From positions 198,028 to 262,027 of the forward strand of contig NZ_CH672376.1 of the NCBI RefSeq assembly GCF_000153105.1: a DNA stretch of 64,000 nucleotides. Direction: 5' to 3'. This document shows positions 18,233 to 27,779 of the stretch, piece by piece. How positions within the stretch are numbered: position 1 is the stretch's first letter; each line of letters begins with the position of its first letter. The translations under genes and the position numbers were made by a program. The DNA is from Blastopirellula marina DSM 3645 (GTDB lineage Bacteria > Planctomycetota > Planctomycetia > Pirellulales > Pirellulaceae). The notes beneath the pieces were generated by a model. The model worked only from the letters and a program-made list of their open reading frames with translations. It did not search any database and was not told where the DNA came from.

Positions 18233-19741
18233 TTACTGCGGTTGCTCGCGTACGTGGATTTCAACCTCTCCGATGTTATCCGCTAATTGGCCCGGATTAT
18301 CGTTCACTTTCATGTACAACGTCGCCGTCAGCGGCGGAGTCAGCGTGCGGTGATTGCCGACGGTTTCGTACATCGTCAGCGGCGAAGCGGCGGGGCCGTT
18401 CCAGTCGTCAGGACGGAGCCCGCACAGCAGTTCTCCCAGCGGCCGGCCGTTGAAATAGTGGAGCGTGATCCCGTTCGGTTCGCTGGGCCACTCGGGGTCT
18501 TGTTTCAACAGGTAACGCCCTTTGGCGACGATCTCGTAGGTTTTGCCAACTTCCAGCAGAATGCCGGTCGATTGCCAGCCTCGATTGGACTGAATGAACG
18601 CCGTCGCTGTGTCGCCAGACAAGGGCTTGCCAGGCGTGTAGACGATTTGGTTGCGGGGAAAGTCATAGCCATAGTCGGCGTTAGCGACAAACATCTGCCA
18701 ACCTTCGTCGATCTGCGGCCATTGGTCGCCGAGCGATTCTTTGAAGCGGCGGTTCATGTCATAGCCGAGCCGGACATATTCCTGCAGCTTGCGGAATTGA
18801 TCATGCGTACGCGGATCATTTTCTAGATAGTTGACGGCGCCCCAGCACCAGCCGTAGGGATTGTTTTGCAAATGCGCGTCGGCCGCATAGTTCATCACGT
18901 CGTCCAACGTTTTCCCCTTGCTCGCTGCAAAGTCATCGCGGATGATTTTGATCCGCCCCCACATCGGCATCTCTTCTTTGGAGACCGGAATGACGCCGAC
19001 CGTCAGCTTGCCGTCGCGCCAATAGTGGGTGCCGAAGTATTCCGCAATTCCTTCCGAGTACCAGGGAGGTCCGCCGCCGCCGAACATTCGTTCCATCAGC
19101 GCGTGCGTTCCTTCGTGGAGCAGCAGATGTCGTCGATATTGGGCGCTCGGCTGATCGCGGAGCCAGAACGCGTCGCCGCGCGAATAGCCGTGCAAAAAAT
19201 TCGGCAAATCAGCCGGGAAGAGTTCGGCCCCGATAAACGGCGCTTCGCGTGACATCAGGCAAGCCTTCACGCGCCAATCAGCGTACTTCTCGGGATCGAT
19301 TTGGAAGTAGTCGCACCAGAGAGGAAACGCCGCGTCAAACACCTCGGGCAATTCGTCCACTTCCGGCGACGAGGGCAAATCGGTTATCAGCGTCAGATGC
19401 TTCCCTTGCAACTGTCGTAGATCGTTGGCGGCCAGCTTTGCCGGATCAATCGTGAACTCGACATACGGATCGGTCGGCGCCGCGCGAAAGCGCTCGGCCG
19501 CGCCGTCGTTATTCATAAACTGGTTCAACACCGCGACCGAACCGTCGTCATCTTTTTTCACCGGCTCCATCGTCGCTCGTCTGACCGGCTCCGTTGGCTT
19601 CGCCGGTTCGACAGGCTGTTCCGCGGCAGGCGGATCGGCGCTGGGCGACGGCGTCGGCGCGACTTTCGCCGTGGGCGCCGGTTGCTCGCTTGATCCGCAG
19701 CCGATCATCAGTAGCAGCATGCCAAACAGCAACCATCGCAT
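18233..19741 (-). CDS. lipoprotein zinc metallopeptidase-like protein
   Basis: A 502-residue lipoprotein starting at ATG 19741 with AAGGA upstream. The lipobox is LMIGC (C15), followed by a Pro/Ala linker to about 55. The HEGTH motif at 209-213 and the downstream E230/E234 in WYSEGIAEYFGTH fit a gluzincin-type zinc site (peptidase MA-like, close to DUF1570 proteins). The C-terminal 120 residues look like a beta-sandwich. It should act on proteins or peptidoglycan-linked peptides outside the inner membrane. Substrate unknown. The gene lies 54 bases upstream of the small basic secreted protein on the same strand. Confidence 0.8.
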   Translation of the reverse strand: MRWLLFGMLLLMIGCGSSEQPAPTAKVAPTPSPSADPPAAEQPVEPAKPTEPVRRATMEPVKKDDDGSVAVLNQFMNNDGAAERFRAAPTDPYVEFTIDPAKLAANDLRQLQGKHLTLITDLPSSPEVDELPEVFDAAFPLWCDYFQIDPEKYADWRVKACLMSREAPFIGAELFPADLPNFLHGYSRGDAFWLRDQPSAQYRRHLLLHEGTHALMERMFGGGGPPWYSEGIAEYFGTHYWRDGKLTVGVIPVSKEEMPMWGRIKIIRDDFAASKGKTLDDVMNYAADAHLQNNPYGWCWGAVNYLENDPRTHDQFRKLQEYVRLGYDMNRRFKESLGDQWPQIDEGWQMFVANADYGYDFPRNQIVYTPGKPLSGDTATAFIQSNRGWQSTGILLEVGKTYEIVAKGRYLLKQDPEWPSEPNGITLHYFNGRPLGELLCGLRPDDWNGPAASPLTMYETVGNHRTLTPPLTATLYMKVNDNPGQLADNIGEVEIHVREQPQ

Positions 19742-19851
19742 CGCGTAATCCTTGGGCGATCGGAGTATCCAGGGCCCGGCGCAATGGGCCCGGCAGAAAT
19801 TGTCATTCATACTTGCTATTCTAGACCGAAACTCTTTTGCCCGCAGGAATA

Positions 19852-20316
19852 ATGCCAGAGACGATGTCCTCTCTCTCCGATTCTGTCGTTCGTCGTCCCT
19901 GGTCGCATGCGGTCGCCGGGGGGGTATCGCTTGTTGGCGCCGTCATCTGCGGACTCGACTGGCCCGACTTTCCGCAAAATCTGCAGCATTTATCGGCGGC
20001 CGGAGTCTTTGCGTGGGGGGTGGCCGTTATTTTTCAGCTGGTCGTTTCGGCAGGACACTTGCGGGTTGCGATTCTCGACTGGCAAGCTTTGCAGGCGCCC
20101 CCGCAGTACGAGCGGCGGAACGCGAGTCTGTGGATCGTGGTGCAAGCCATCGTGCTCGTGATGATCGGCGCGCTGGTTTTATTGGGCCGCAATTCGATTT
20201 TGCTGATGGCCGACCAGACCGAGATTTTATCAGCCCTGTCGGCCAGCAGCGTCGTATCGCTGTGGGTGTGGGGAATGCGTCGGAGATCGTTTGCGGCGGT
20301 GGATGCGAATGGGTAG
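19852..20316 (+). CDS. small four-helix membrane protein
   Basis: A 154-residue protein with four hydrophobic helices (about 20-38, 45-65, 97-117 and 127-142). The ATG at 19852 has AGGA 5 bases upstream; the in-frame TTG at 19837 is not needed. No family is recognised. Its end overlaps the start of the solute-binding lipoprotein by a few bases, so the two are translationally linked. Confidence 0.72.
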   Translation: MPETMSSLSDSVVRRPWSHAVAGGVSLVGAVICGLDWPDFPQNLQHLSAAGVFAWGVAVIFQLVVSAGHLRVAILDWQALQAPPQYERRNASLWIVVQAIVLVMIGALVLLGRNSILLMADQTEILSALSASSVVSLWVWGMRRRSFAAVDANG

Positions 20317-21391
20317 CGAGATGAGCTGGGAAAAACAGACAGCGGAGCGTGGAAAGTGGACGAAGGCGTCGGCCGGTAGCGTGATGGGCGTTGTCGGTTG
20401 GGCGTCGCTGGTAATACTGCTCATCGGTTGTCGTTTTGGATCGGATAACGAAGCGGTCGTTTATGTTGCGATGGACCGTGAATTCTCGGAGCCCCATTTT
20501 CTCGCTTTCGAGAAAGCGACCGGCGTTCATATCGCCGCCAAGTATGATACCGAAGCGAACAAGACGGTTGGCCTAACCGCGGCGCTGCTGGCCGAGCAAG
20601 CGCGGCCGCGCTGTGACGTTTTCTGGAACAATGAAGTTCTGAACACGATACGGCTGGAGAAAGCAGGTTTGCTGCATGCGTATGTGCCGGCGAACGCCGC
20701 TGATTTTCCGGCCGAGTTTCGTTCGCCCGACGGCGCCTGGCACGGCTTCGCCAGTCGAGCGCGGGTGCTGTTAGTGAATACCGATCTGGTCAGCGAGGAA
20801 GCGCGTCCCGATTCGATTCGTGACCTGGTCGATCGAAAATGGGAGGGGAAGTGCGGTTTCGCCAAGCCGCTGTTCGGAACGACCGCGACGCACGCGGCGG
20901 TCCTTTTTTCGGCATGGGGCGACGACGACGCGAAAGCCTTTTTCACCCAGCTAAAAGCAAACGCGCGGATGTTTCCCGGCAACAAGCAGGTCGCCGTCGC
21001 CGTTGGGAATGGACAAATTGCGTTTGGTCTAACCGATACCGACGATGCGATGGGAGAGCTGCGGAGCGGTTCGCCGGTGGCGATCGTCTATCCCGATCAA
21101 GGGGAAGGGGAGTTGGGAACGCTCTACATACCGAACACGTTGGCGATCCTCAGAGATTGCCCCCATCTCCAAAAAGCGGAGCAGTTGGTCGACTATCTGT
21201 TACAACCAGAGATCGAAACGGCGTTGGCGGCCGGGCCAAGCGCCCAAATCCCGCTGAATACGAAAGTCACCGCGCCGGCGCAAGTCGAGACGCCGCAGAC
21301 CAAGCGAGCGATGCAAGTCGATTTTCGTGCGGCGGCCGACAAATGGGATGCGGCCGCTGATTTTCTGACCCCACTTTTCCTGAGCCAATAA
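20309..21391 (+). CDS. iron(III)-type solute-binding lipoprotein
   Basis: A 360-residue family 1 binding protein of the FbpA/AfuA type. A hydrophobic segment ends in LLIGC (C41 in this frame). The mature domain has the family pattern VVYVAMDREFSEP, a first-domain stretch ARPRCDVFWNNEVLNT, and a late GTLYIPNTLAIL. Starts at 20303, 20309 and 20321 are all possible; none has a clear Shine-Dalgarno. No ABC permease or ATPase is nearby. It overlaps the four-helix protein upstream and lies 9 bases before the DUF2254 protein. It may feed a distant transporter or work as a receptor. Confidence 0.82.
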   Translation: MGSEMSWEKQTAERGKWTKASAGSVMGVVGWASLVILLIGCRFGSDNEAVVYVAMDREFSEPHFLAFEKATGVHIAAKYDTEANKTVGLTAALLAEQARPRCDVFWNNEVLNTIRLEKAGLLHAYVPANAADFPAEFRSPDGAWHGFASRARVLLVNTDLVSEEARPDSIRDLVDRKWEGKCGFAKPLFGTTATHAAVLFSAWGDDDAKAFFTQLKANARMFPGNKQVAVAVGNGQIAFGLTDTDDAMGELRSGSPVAIVYPDQGEGELGTLYIPNTLAILRDCPHLQKAEQLVDYLLQPEIETALAAGPSAQIPLNTKVTAPAQVETPQTKRAMQVDFRAAADKWDAAADFLTPLFLSQ

Positions 21392-21400
21392 GATCACTTT

Positions 21401-22789
21401 ATGGAAACGCGACTAACATCGCTATGGGATCAATCGCGGGCCAGCTTTTGGTTTGTGCCGAGCTTGTTTTTGGCGGTCGGGATCATGTTCGGCTTCACAT
21501 TGCCGATGCTGGATCTGACCGTTGACTTTTCGAAATACGAATCGATCTGGCTGCAGACGACCACCGCCGGGTCACGTTCGGTCTTATCGACGATCGCCGG
21601 TTCGATGGTCACCGTCGCCGGCGTCGTCTTTTCGCTCAATATGGTGACGCTGTCGATCGCGTCGGGTCAGTATGGCTCACGCGTACTGCGCAGTCGTATG
21701 GAAGACAATACCGCCCAAATCGCGATGGGGTCGTTGTTGGCGACCAGCGTCTATTGTTTTCTCGTCTTGCGGACGCTGCAGGATCGCGATGACTATGTGC
21801 CGGTTCTTTCGGTCAACGCCGCGATCATTATGGCGATCGCCTGTTTGATGATTTTGATTTACTTCGTGCATGAAGTCGCCAGCGAGATCCAGGCGCCGCG
21901 AATCGTCGAGGCGCTCGGCTATGACTTGAACGCTTCGATCGAACGACTCTATCCCGAACGAATCGGCCAAGCTCGCCCGGCGGAGGGAGAGCCGAGCGAT
22001 GACGAAATGGAGCAATTTCATCAAGACTGCGTCGCGGTCGATACGACGGCCGAAGGATACCTGCAGGGGATCGACGTTTCAGCGCTGCTGCATGCCGCCA
22101 AGTCGAATGACGTGACGATAGAATTGCGGAAGCGACCCGGTGATTTTATCACGACCGGCGACGCGATTGCGGATGTGGGGCCGCCGGACAAGGTTGACGA
22201 CGACTTGTTGCGTGCGATTCGAGAAACGTTGATCGTGGGAACGAATCGAACGCCGCGGCAAGATGTAAACTGCGCCGTGCATGAACTAGTGCAGGTCGCC
22301 ATCCGCGCTTTGTCGCCGGGGATCAATGACTCCTTTACCGCGATGAACAGCATTGATCGGCTGGGCGCCGCGCTGTGCCGCTTAGCGCTGAGCGAGATTC
22401 CTTCCTCCTATCGTTATGATGACGACGACAAGTTGCGCGTGATCGCGCGGCCCTGCTCATTTGCCGAAGTGTTGGGCGCCGCATTCAATCAGATTCGGCA
22501 AAGCGGCGCTGACAGCGAAGCGGCGACATTGCGTCTGATGGAAGCGCTGTCAACGATCGCCGCGCGCGTTCGTCGTGAAGAGGATAAGGAGGCGATCGAG
22601 GATCAGCTGAAAATGATCGATCGAGCGTCGCGAGAGAACTTTGCCGACGAGACGGCTCAGGCGACAATCCTCAAGCTGATCGAACGGACGCGCGAGCGAA
22701 TGATCGCTCGGCGAGAAGATGCCCAGGACGATCGAGAAACCGAAGAGGAGCAAGCTGACGATGTGCCAACCGGCGGCGCCAACGGTTAG
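21401..22789 (+). CDS. DUF2254 membrane protein
   Basis: A 462-residue protein. Four hydrophobic helices within about residues 15-155 are typical of DUF2254, including the conserved TIAGSMVTVAGVVFSLNMV followed by IASGQYGSR. A cytoplasmic domain of about 280 residues follows, with ALSPGINDSFTAMNSIDRLG, also characteristic, and an acidic tail. The function of the family is unknown; an ion channel or transporter role has been suggested by others only loosely. It is the third gene of the apparent 19.85-22.8 kb unit. Confidence 0.88.
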   Translation: METRLTSLWDQSRASFWFVPSLFLAVGIMFGFTLPMLDLTVDFSKYESIWLQTTTAGSRSVLSTIAGSMVTVAGVVFSLNMVTLSIASGQYGSRVLRSRMEDNTAQIAMGSLLATSVYCFLVLRTLQDRDDYVPVLSVNAAIIMAIACLMILIYFVHEVASEIQAPRIVEALGYDLNASIERLYPERIGQARPAEGEPSDDEMEQFHQDCVAVDTTAEGYLQGIDVSALLHAAKSNDVTIELRKRPGDFITTGDAIADVGPPDKVDDDLLRAIRETLIVGTNRTPRQDVNCAVHELVQVAIRALSPGINDSFTAMNSIDRLGAALCRLALSEIPSSYRYDDDDKLRVIARPCSFAEVLGAAFNQIRQSGADSEAATLRLMEALSTIAARVRREEDKEAIEDQLKMIDRASRENFADETAQATILKLIERTRERMIARREDAQDDRETEEEQADDVPTGGANG

Positions 22790-22801
22790 TGCTCTACGGC
22801 G

Positions 22802-23371
22802 CTAGGTGATCGTCGCTTCGCCGTTAAAGTTGTCTAGACCCGGCAAGCCTTCGAGACTGGTCGCGTTCTTTTCGCGGCGATACTCGACCAACCCGTCAGG
22901 ACCTTTCGCGACGCTGTAGTCGATCAGCTGCGTACGATCTTCCACAAATTCATACTTCGGCACCGCATAACCGCAGGTGTCGGCGATCCGCTGCACATGC
23001 ACGCGGATGATCGAACGCGTGCCAGGCATATGCGGGAAGAGTTCACGCAACGAAGCGAAGTCGGCGTGATCGGGTTCCAGCACTTCGGCCTGACCATACA
23101 GCCGCAAGATATTCGGCGGCCCGTCAAAGGCGCAAAACATGATGGTGATGCGGCCATTCTCTTTGGCGTGAGCGATGGTCTCGACGCCGCTGCCGGTTAA
23201 GTCGAGATAGGCGACCGTTTTCTCATCCAAGATTCGAAACGAATCGAGCCCCTTGGGAGAAAGATTGATCAACCCGTCGGCCGCTAGCGGCGCCGTAGCG
23301 ACAAAGAACAGCTTTTGGTGGCGAATGAATTGTGCGACACGATCATCGATCGATTCGTAGATCTTACCCAT
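22802..23371 (-). CDS. PNPOx-like flavin-binding protein
   Basis: A 189-residue protein of the pyridoxamine 5'-phosphate oxidase split-barrel fold. The start at ATG 23371 (MGKIYESID) has AGGA 6 bases upstream; a longer frame to 23437 is probably not used. Family-like stretches are FVATAPLAADGLINLSPKG and ITIMFCAFDGPPNILRLYG. Such proteins often bind FMN, F420 or haem, and general stress or reductase roles are known; the substrate is not readable here. Confidence 0.85.
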   Translation of the reverse strand: MGKIYESIDDRVAQFIRHQKLFFVATAPLAADGLINLSPKGLDSFRILDEKTVAYLDLTGSGVETIAHAKENGRITIMFCAFDGPPNILRLYGQAEVLEPDHADFASLRELFPHMPGTRSIIRVHVQRIADTCGYAVPKYEFVEDRTQLIDYSVAKGPDGLVEYRREKNATSLEGLPGLDNFNGEATIT

Positions 23372-23455
23372 CGACATTCCTGTATTGGTGGAGAGCGAAG
23401 TGCGACGTAACCGATTGGACGCCAAAGCGGGGGACAAGGTTCGCGAAACAGAGGA

Positions 23456-26149
23456 TTAGAAATCTTCCCAAATTCCACCTGCGAGAACGTCGTATTTCGT
23501 GTCCGCGCATTTGCGACGCTCATACCAAGCGCCCCACTCCGGCAGCAGTTGTTCTGGATGAGTCGTATCGGCCTTCAGCATGAGAATCGGGCCGGCTGTT
23601 TCTCCATACACAAAGTAGCGCGGGGGGTCGTTCCAATCGATCTCTTGTCGCTCGGGCAATTGCCCGAGGATCGCCGCCGCTTCGATCAGTCTTTGATGCT
23701 CCGGCTGCTTTTGCCGGGGGACTTGAACTCCTTCTTCAGCAGCAAAGAAATCGCTCGGCCGCTCTTCGAACGCTGTTTCATAGGCGTAGTAGGCCGCCAG
23801 CAGCTCTTTCATCGCCGGATCTTCCAGCGTCGCTATTTTCGCGTCTTTCGCTTCTCGGTGCTTCTGCTGAAGCAATTTTTGGTGTTGCTCCTGTATTTCG
23901 GACAAGCGTTTTTCATCCCCGCGCCGCAGCGCTGCGTCCATTTCGCTTTCGAGATTTTTCAATTCTGGGGCGTCCAAGGCGTAGTCAGCCTGCCGCAACT
24001 CTGCAAACGCTTTTCGAGACTTGCGCCAACTTTCACGTTGCTCGGCTGCGGCGGCGTCCCAAGAGGGACTCCAAGGAGCAATCGCCTGAACGAAAAATGG
24101 AATCGTCTGAAACGTTTCAGCATCATTCAACATCTCGGACGAGTCGCTGGCTGTCAGCGCGATCGTCATCGTTCGCAGCAGCGCTCCCTGCGTCGAAGCG
24201 AACGGCTCGCCGCCGACTGCTTCAAGTTGATCAAACAACGCATCGGTCGCTTCGCCTTCTGCCGGCGCGGTGACAAACAGCGTCGGTCCGATCTGTAGCA
24301 GGCGAAGCGGACCCTCCGATTTCGCGAGTCGATCGTACTCGGCGGCGGCGGCCGTTTTGTCGGCGAACTGCGACGTGTAGGTGATGGTCTTGCCGGCGAG
24401 CGGACCGACTTCGGTCGAGCGCTGCGAGTCGGCGTCGTAAAATGTCTCCGGCTGCGATAGACCTAGGTCCAACAGGTCCTGCAGACTGGAGTCACGTCCG
24501 ACAAAGATCACCGCCAACAAGATCAAACAGGCCAAGAACGAACCGCAGTAAAGCATCCCTAGCGCCAGCGTAGCCAGCACGCCGGGGGCTTTAGCGTTCA
24601 GCGATTCAAAGACAGCGTAGACATGCTGGGCGATGATCTTGGGATGATGCGGCTCAGGAAAGTGGGCGTGTATATCGTCGATCAGGGTGATCGCTTCGTC
24701 GCGCGGAATCGATTTGCCGTCATTGGAAATCGCCGCAAAACCTTGCGCTCGCAGTCGTTCGACTGCAGAAGCGATGCGATAGGCTGTCGGCAGCGCGAGC
24801 GCCATCGTGATGCCGATAAATCCGAAGAGATAAGATCCGGTGGCCAACGCAATCAAACCGAGCCCCGCAATCGCGGCGCCGCGAAACGCGACATCTAGAA
24901 AGCGGTGCCGACAAAACAAGATCGCCTGCCAAAAGGCGCCTCCGTCGAGCGGCAAGATCGGCAGCATGTTTAGCCCATTGATCAGCAGCGTCGCCAAAGC
25001 CAACTGAAACTTCCAGTCCGCCGGTTGAAAGAGGGCCCAAATCCCGATCGCGCCGCCGACAAAGATTCCCGGGACCGGTCCAGCCATCGAGACGAGCCCT
25101 TTTTTCCAGCCGGCGACATTCAGATGGCGCCCGCTTACGGCGGCGCCAAAGAACGGGATGAAGAACATTTTCGTATCGCGATAGCCGAACAGCTTCATCG
25201 CGAGAAAGTGCCCTGCTTCATGAAACAGCAGGATCGGCGCTAGTAGCAACAGCGCCGTAAAATCTTGCTGCCAGCCGATCGCCGCGGCGAACAGCAAAAA
25301 CGAGATCACCAGCATCGTGATCATCGCTCCCCAGCTCGATTGATTTTTCTCAAGCTTGTCAAGTTCGGCGAAGACATCGCGATACTGGGGATCATCGCTG
25401 GTGACGGCGGCGACGATCGGTTCTGTACCGGGATCGCTCTCGCCCAGTTCCGACGAAGCGGTCGATGACGTATAGGCGGGATCCAGCGGCTCGGGGCGAT
25501 CGAAGAGGCCGCGCTTTACATGAAACGCGATCAGCTCTTCATGCTGCTCGTGGATGTAATCGAGCAGGTCTTCGCGAGTATAGAGCTCTCGCGCAGGGCG
25601 TATCGATTCGGCCAGCCGCTCTTGATGTCGTTGCCAAAGTTGCCCAAACGTCTTCTTCTTGCCGCAGCGCTCGACCAAAAAGTTATCAGGCGCGAGCAAG
25701 TCGGGCTGCCCGCCAAACGTGATCAGATACGATCCATCCTGCAGCGGCGTCTCGATTTGACGCGTCAATTTGTCGGTCGTCAGCGCTGGTTGCCGCCAGA
25801 TGCGGTACTGCACGCGGGCGACGCACTTGCTCGTTTCGTGCAGCATCGTCACCCGATAGATGGTCGTGTTGTGTGAGGGGAGCGTCACTTCATGGCGCAC
25901 CGCTTGCCGAAAGCCCAGCCCCGCGAGCATCGCGAGTTCCGGCGCGAGCTTGGTTTCGATATTAGCGGGCCACTCGCGTTCGGTGACAAATTCGTCGATT
26001 CGATCCACCGCCGGATCGTCAGTCGAACCGGCGGTTCGAATGCCGAAGATCTTAATGATCCACGCGATCGGCATCAGCGGCCAGGAAAGTTCAAAGGCGA
26101 ATTCCCGCAGCGAAGCACGGGGACTGTTAAGTTGATAGACGTTCGCCAT
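23456..26149 (-). CDS. large M50-family (site-2) membrane protease
   Basis: An 897-residue membrane zinc protease. The start at ATG 26149 has GAGGAATT 7-9 bases upstream; 47 upstream codons were left out. Residues 1-270 are a cytoplasmic region with no known domain. The membrane core has the zinc motif HEAGH (310-314) and the third-ligand motif NMLPILPLDGG (394-404, Asp402). After about six helices and one more at about 560-585, a 300-residue C-terminal region follows, with a charged coiled coil at about 740-800. S2P proteases cleave transmembrane helices, often in sigma/anti-sigma signalling. No PDZ domain is visible. The length is more than twice that of a minimal S2P. Confidence 0.88.
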   Translation of the reverse strand: MANVYQLNSPRASLREFAFELSWPLMPIAWIIKIFGIRTAGSTDDPAVDRIDEFVTEREWPANIETKLAPELAMLAGLGFRQAVRHEVTLPSHNTTIYRVTMLHETSKCVARVQYRIWRQPALTTDKLTRQIETPLQDGSYLITFGGQPDLLAPDNFLVERCGKKKTFGQLWQRHQERLAESIRPARELYTREDLLDYIHEQHEELIAFHVKRGLFDRPEPLDPAYTSSTASSELGESDPGTEPIVAAVTSDDPQYRDVFAELDKLEKNQSSWGAMITMLVISFLLFAAAIGWQQDFTALLLLAPILLFHEAGHFLAMKLFGYRDTKMFFIPFFGAAVSGRHLNVAGWKKGLVSMAGPVPGIFVGGAIGIWALFQPADWKFQLALATLLINGLNMLPILPLDGGAFWQAILFCRHRFLDVAFRGAAIAGLGLIALATGSYLFGFIGITMALALPTAYRIASAVERLRAQGFAAISNDGKSIPRDEAITLIDDIHAHFPEPHHPKIIAQHVYAVFESLNAKAPGVLATLALGMLYCGSFLACLILLAVIFVGRDSSLQDLLDLGLSQPETFYDADSQRSTEVGPLAGKTITYTSQFADKTAAAAEYDRLAKSEGPLRLLQIGPTLFVTAPAEGEATDALFDQLEAVGGEPFASTQGALLRTMTIALTASDSSEMLNDAETFQTIPFFVQAIAPWSPSWDAAAAEQRESWRKSRKAFAELRQADYALDAPELKNLESEMDAALRRGDEKRLSEIQEQHQKLLQQKHREAKDAKIATLEDPAMKELLAAYYAYETAFEERPSDFFAAEEGVQVPRQKQPEHQRLIEAAAILGQLPERQEIDWNDPPRYFVYGETAGPILMLKADTTHPEQLLPEWGAWYERRKCADTKYDVLAGGIWEDF

Positions 26150-26322
26150 CGCGAATTCCTCGCCAAGCCGCCAGCTAGAAGAGAGAAAGAACAGGCCCGA
26201 AGTATTCCATGACCGGGGGGGCGAGTCAACTTTCCCCAGACGTAATCGATGCGATAATTCAAGATTGAGAGATTCGACGGGGCGCGTCAATTCTTAACAT
26301 CAGCGAGGGCAGCGTCCATCGT

Positions 26323-26808
26323 ATGAGATTTTCCCATTATTTCGCACTTGGTATCTCGGCTGGATTGATCCTCTGTTGGGGCTGCGAATTTCCTCGCGAT
26401 CCCCACGGTACGGCCGATCGCGTTCGCGGTCATGTGCTGCGCGTCGGCATGACGCAGCAGGCTCCGTGGGCCGTGGAACAGAACGGCGAGCGGAGCGGAT
26501 TCGAAGTAGAGCTTGTCCAAAAACTAGCGGCGGAACAACAAGCCAAGATTGTTTGGCAAGCCGGAAATGAGAGCGAGCTGGTAAAGCGATTAGAGCGGGG
26601 AGAGCTGGATCTGGCGATCGGCGGCTTTGTGCGACCGACTCCTTGGGAAGGGCGCGTCGCTCTGACCCGCTCCTGGGGAGACGCGGCCGGCCTCGAGCAT
26701 GTTTTCCTCGTTCCCCCAGGTGAAAACCGTTGGCTTTTGCTTTTGGATCGCTGGTTAGCCGCACATGCCGAAGAAATACGGCAATGGAACGATCGGAAGG
26801 GGGTCTAG
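26323..26808 (+). CDS. half-length family 3 solute-binding lipoprotein
   Basis: A 161-residue protein. A signal segment ends in a weak lipobox before C21. The rest matches the first lobe of family 3 binding proteins: LRVGMTQQAPWAVEQNGERS, GFEVELVQKLAAEQ and GELDLAIGGFVR. The usual second lobe (about 80-100 residues) is missing, but the C-terminal part after about 115 is not random; it ends in a helix with LLLDRWLAAHAEEI. The stop is 1 base before the cation-efflux ATG, so the pair is one operon. Either a lobe-deleted remnant or a dedicated accessory of the transporter. Confidence 0.8.
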   Translation: MRFSHYFALGISAGLILCWGCEFPRDPHGTADRVRGHVLRVGMTQQAPWAVEQNGERSGFEVELVQKLAAEQQAKIVWQAGNESELVKRLERGELDLAIGGFVRPTPWEGRVALTRSWGDAAGLEHVFLVPPGENRWLLLLDRWLAAHAEEIRQWNDRKGV

Positions 26809-26809
26809 C

Positions 26810-27769
26810 ATGCCTTTGTCGCCAGCACTGGAGTTCCCGCCGCAACAAGACCAAGCGCTCCGCAAGGCGCGCCGGCTTGAGCGGTTGACAATCGCGTATC
26901 TCGCTTCGGTCGTTGTGGTGATGTTTTTCTCGATGGGCGCGTCCCAAGCGATGAAGACGGCCTGGATGGAAGACATGCTCGGGTTTATTCCTCCCCTCGT
27001 CTTTCTTATCGCCACACGAATCGCGATCTGGCCCCCCAATAAGCGATTTCCGTATGGCTATCATCGCGTGATTTCGATCGCATTTTTGTGCGCCTCGCTG
27101 GCGCTGTTCACGATGGGCGCTTGGCTGCTTGTGGATGCGGTTTACAAGCTCATCGTCGCCGAGCACCCGACGATCGGCGGAGTGCAGATATTTGGACGAA
27201 CGATCTGGTTGGGCTGGTTGATGATCCCGGCGCTGCTTTACAGTTCGTTGCCGTCGATGTGGTTGGGACGCGCCAAGTTGCCGTTGGCGAAAACCATGCA
27301 TGACAAAGTATTATTTGCCGACGCTGCGATGAACCGGGCCGACTGGCAAACGGCGCTGGCGGCCATCGCCGGAATTGTCGGAGTTGGATTTGGATTTTGG
27401 TGGGCGGACGCCGCCGCGGCCGGCTTGATTTCTTTCAGCGTGCTCTATGACGGATATCGCAACCTGCGGGAGGTGATCACGAATCTGATGGATGAGGCGC
27501 CGAAAAAAGTCGGTGAGGACAACACGGATCCGTTGCCGCAGCAATTAGAATCGCTCCTCCTGTCACGCGACTGGATCGTCGCCGCCAGCGTACGGATGCG
27601 GGAGCAAGGACATGTCTATTTTGGCGAAGCGTTGATCGTCGTCGCTCCCAACTTTGTCGGTGATTTGCCGCAAAGCCTGAGCGAACTGACCGACGAAGCG
27701 ACCCGCTATGATTGGCGAATTCATGACTTGGTGATCGCGCCGGTTCCGCAGTTGCCGGAAGAAGCGTAA
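26810..27769 (+). CDS. cation diffusion facilitator (CDF) transporter
   Basis: A 319-residue inner membrane protein of the cation efflux family, probably exporting a divalent metal such as Zn, Mn or Fe. Starts at ATG 26810 with GGGGG upstream. Six helices are visible, including PFGYHR-like FPYGYHRVISIAF and the D-rich metal site helix FADAAMNRADWQT. A C-terminal cytoplasmic ferredoxin-like domain (about 225-319) follows. The metal cannot be told. It follows the half-length binding lipoprotein with a 1-base gap. Confidence 0.87.
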   Translation: MPLSPALEFPPQQDQALRKARRLERLTIAYLASVVVVMFFSMGASQAMKTAWMEDMLGFIPPLVFLIATRIAIWPPNKRFPYGYHRVISIAFLCASLALFTMGAWLLVDAVYKLIVAEHPTIGGVQIFGRTIWLGWLMIPALLYSSLPSMWLGRAKLPLAKTMHDKVLFADAAMNRADWQTALAAIAGIVGVGFGFWWADAAAAGLISFSVLYDGYRNLREVITNLMDEAPKKVGEDNTDPLPQQLESLLLSRDWIVAASVRMREQGHVYFGEALIVVAPNFVGDLPQSLSELTDEATRYDWRIHDLVIAPVPQLPEEA

Positions 27770-27779
27770 GCAATCATCG

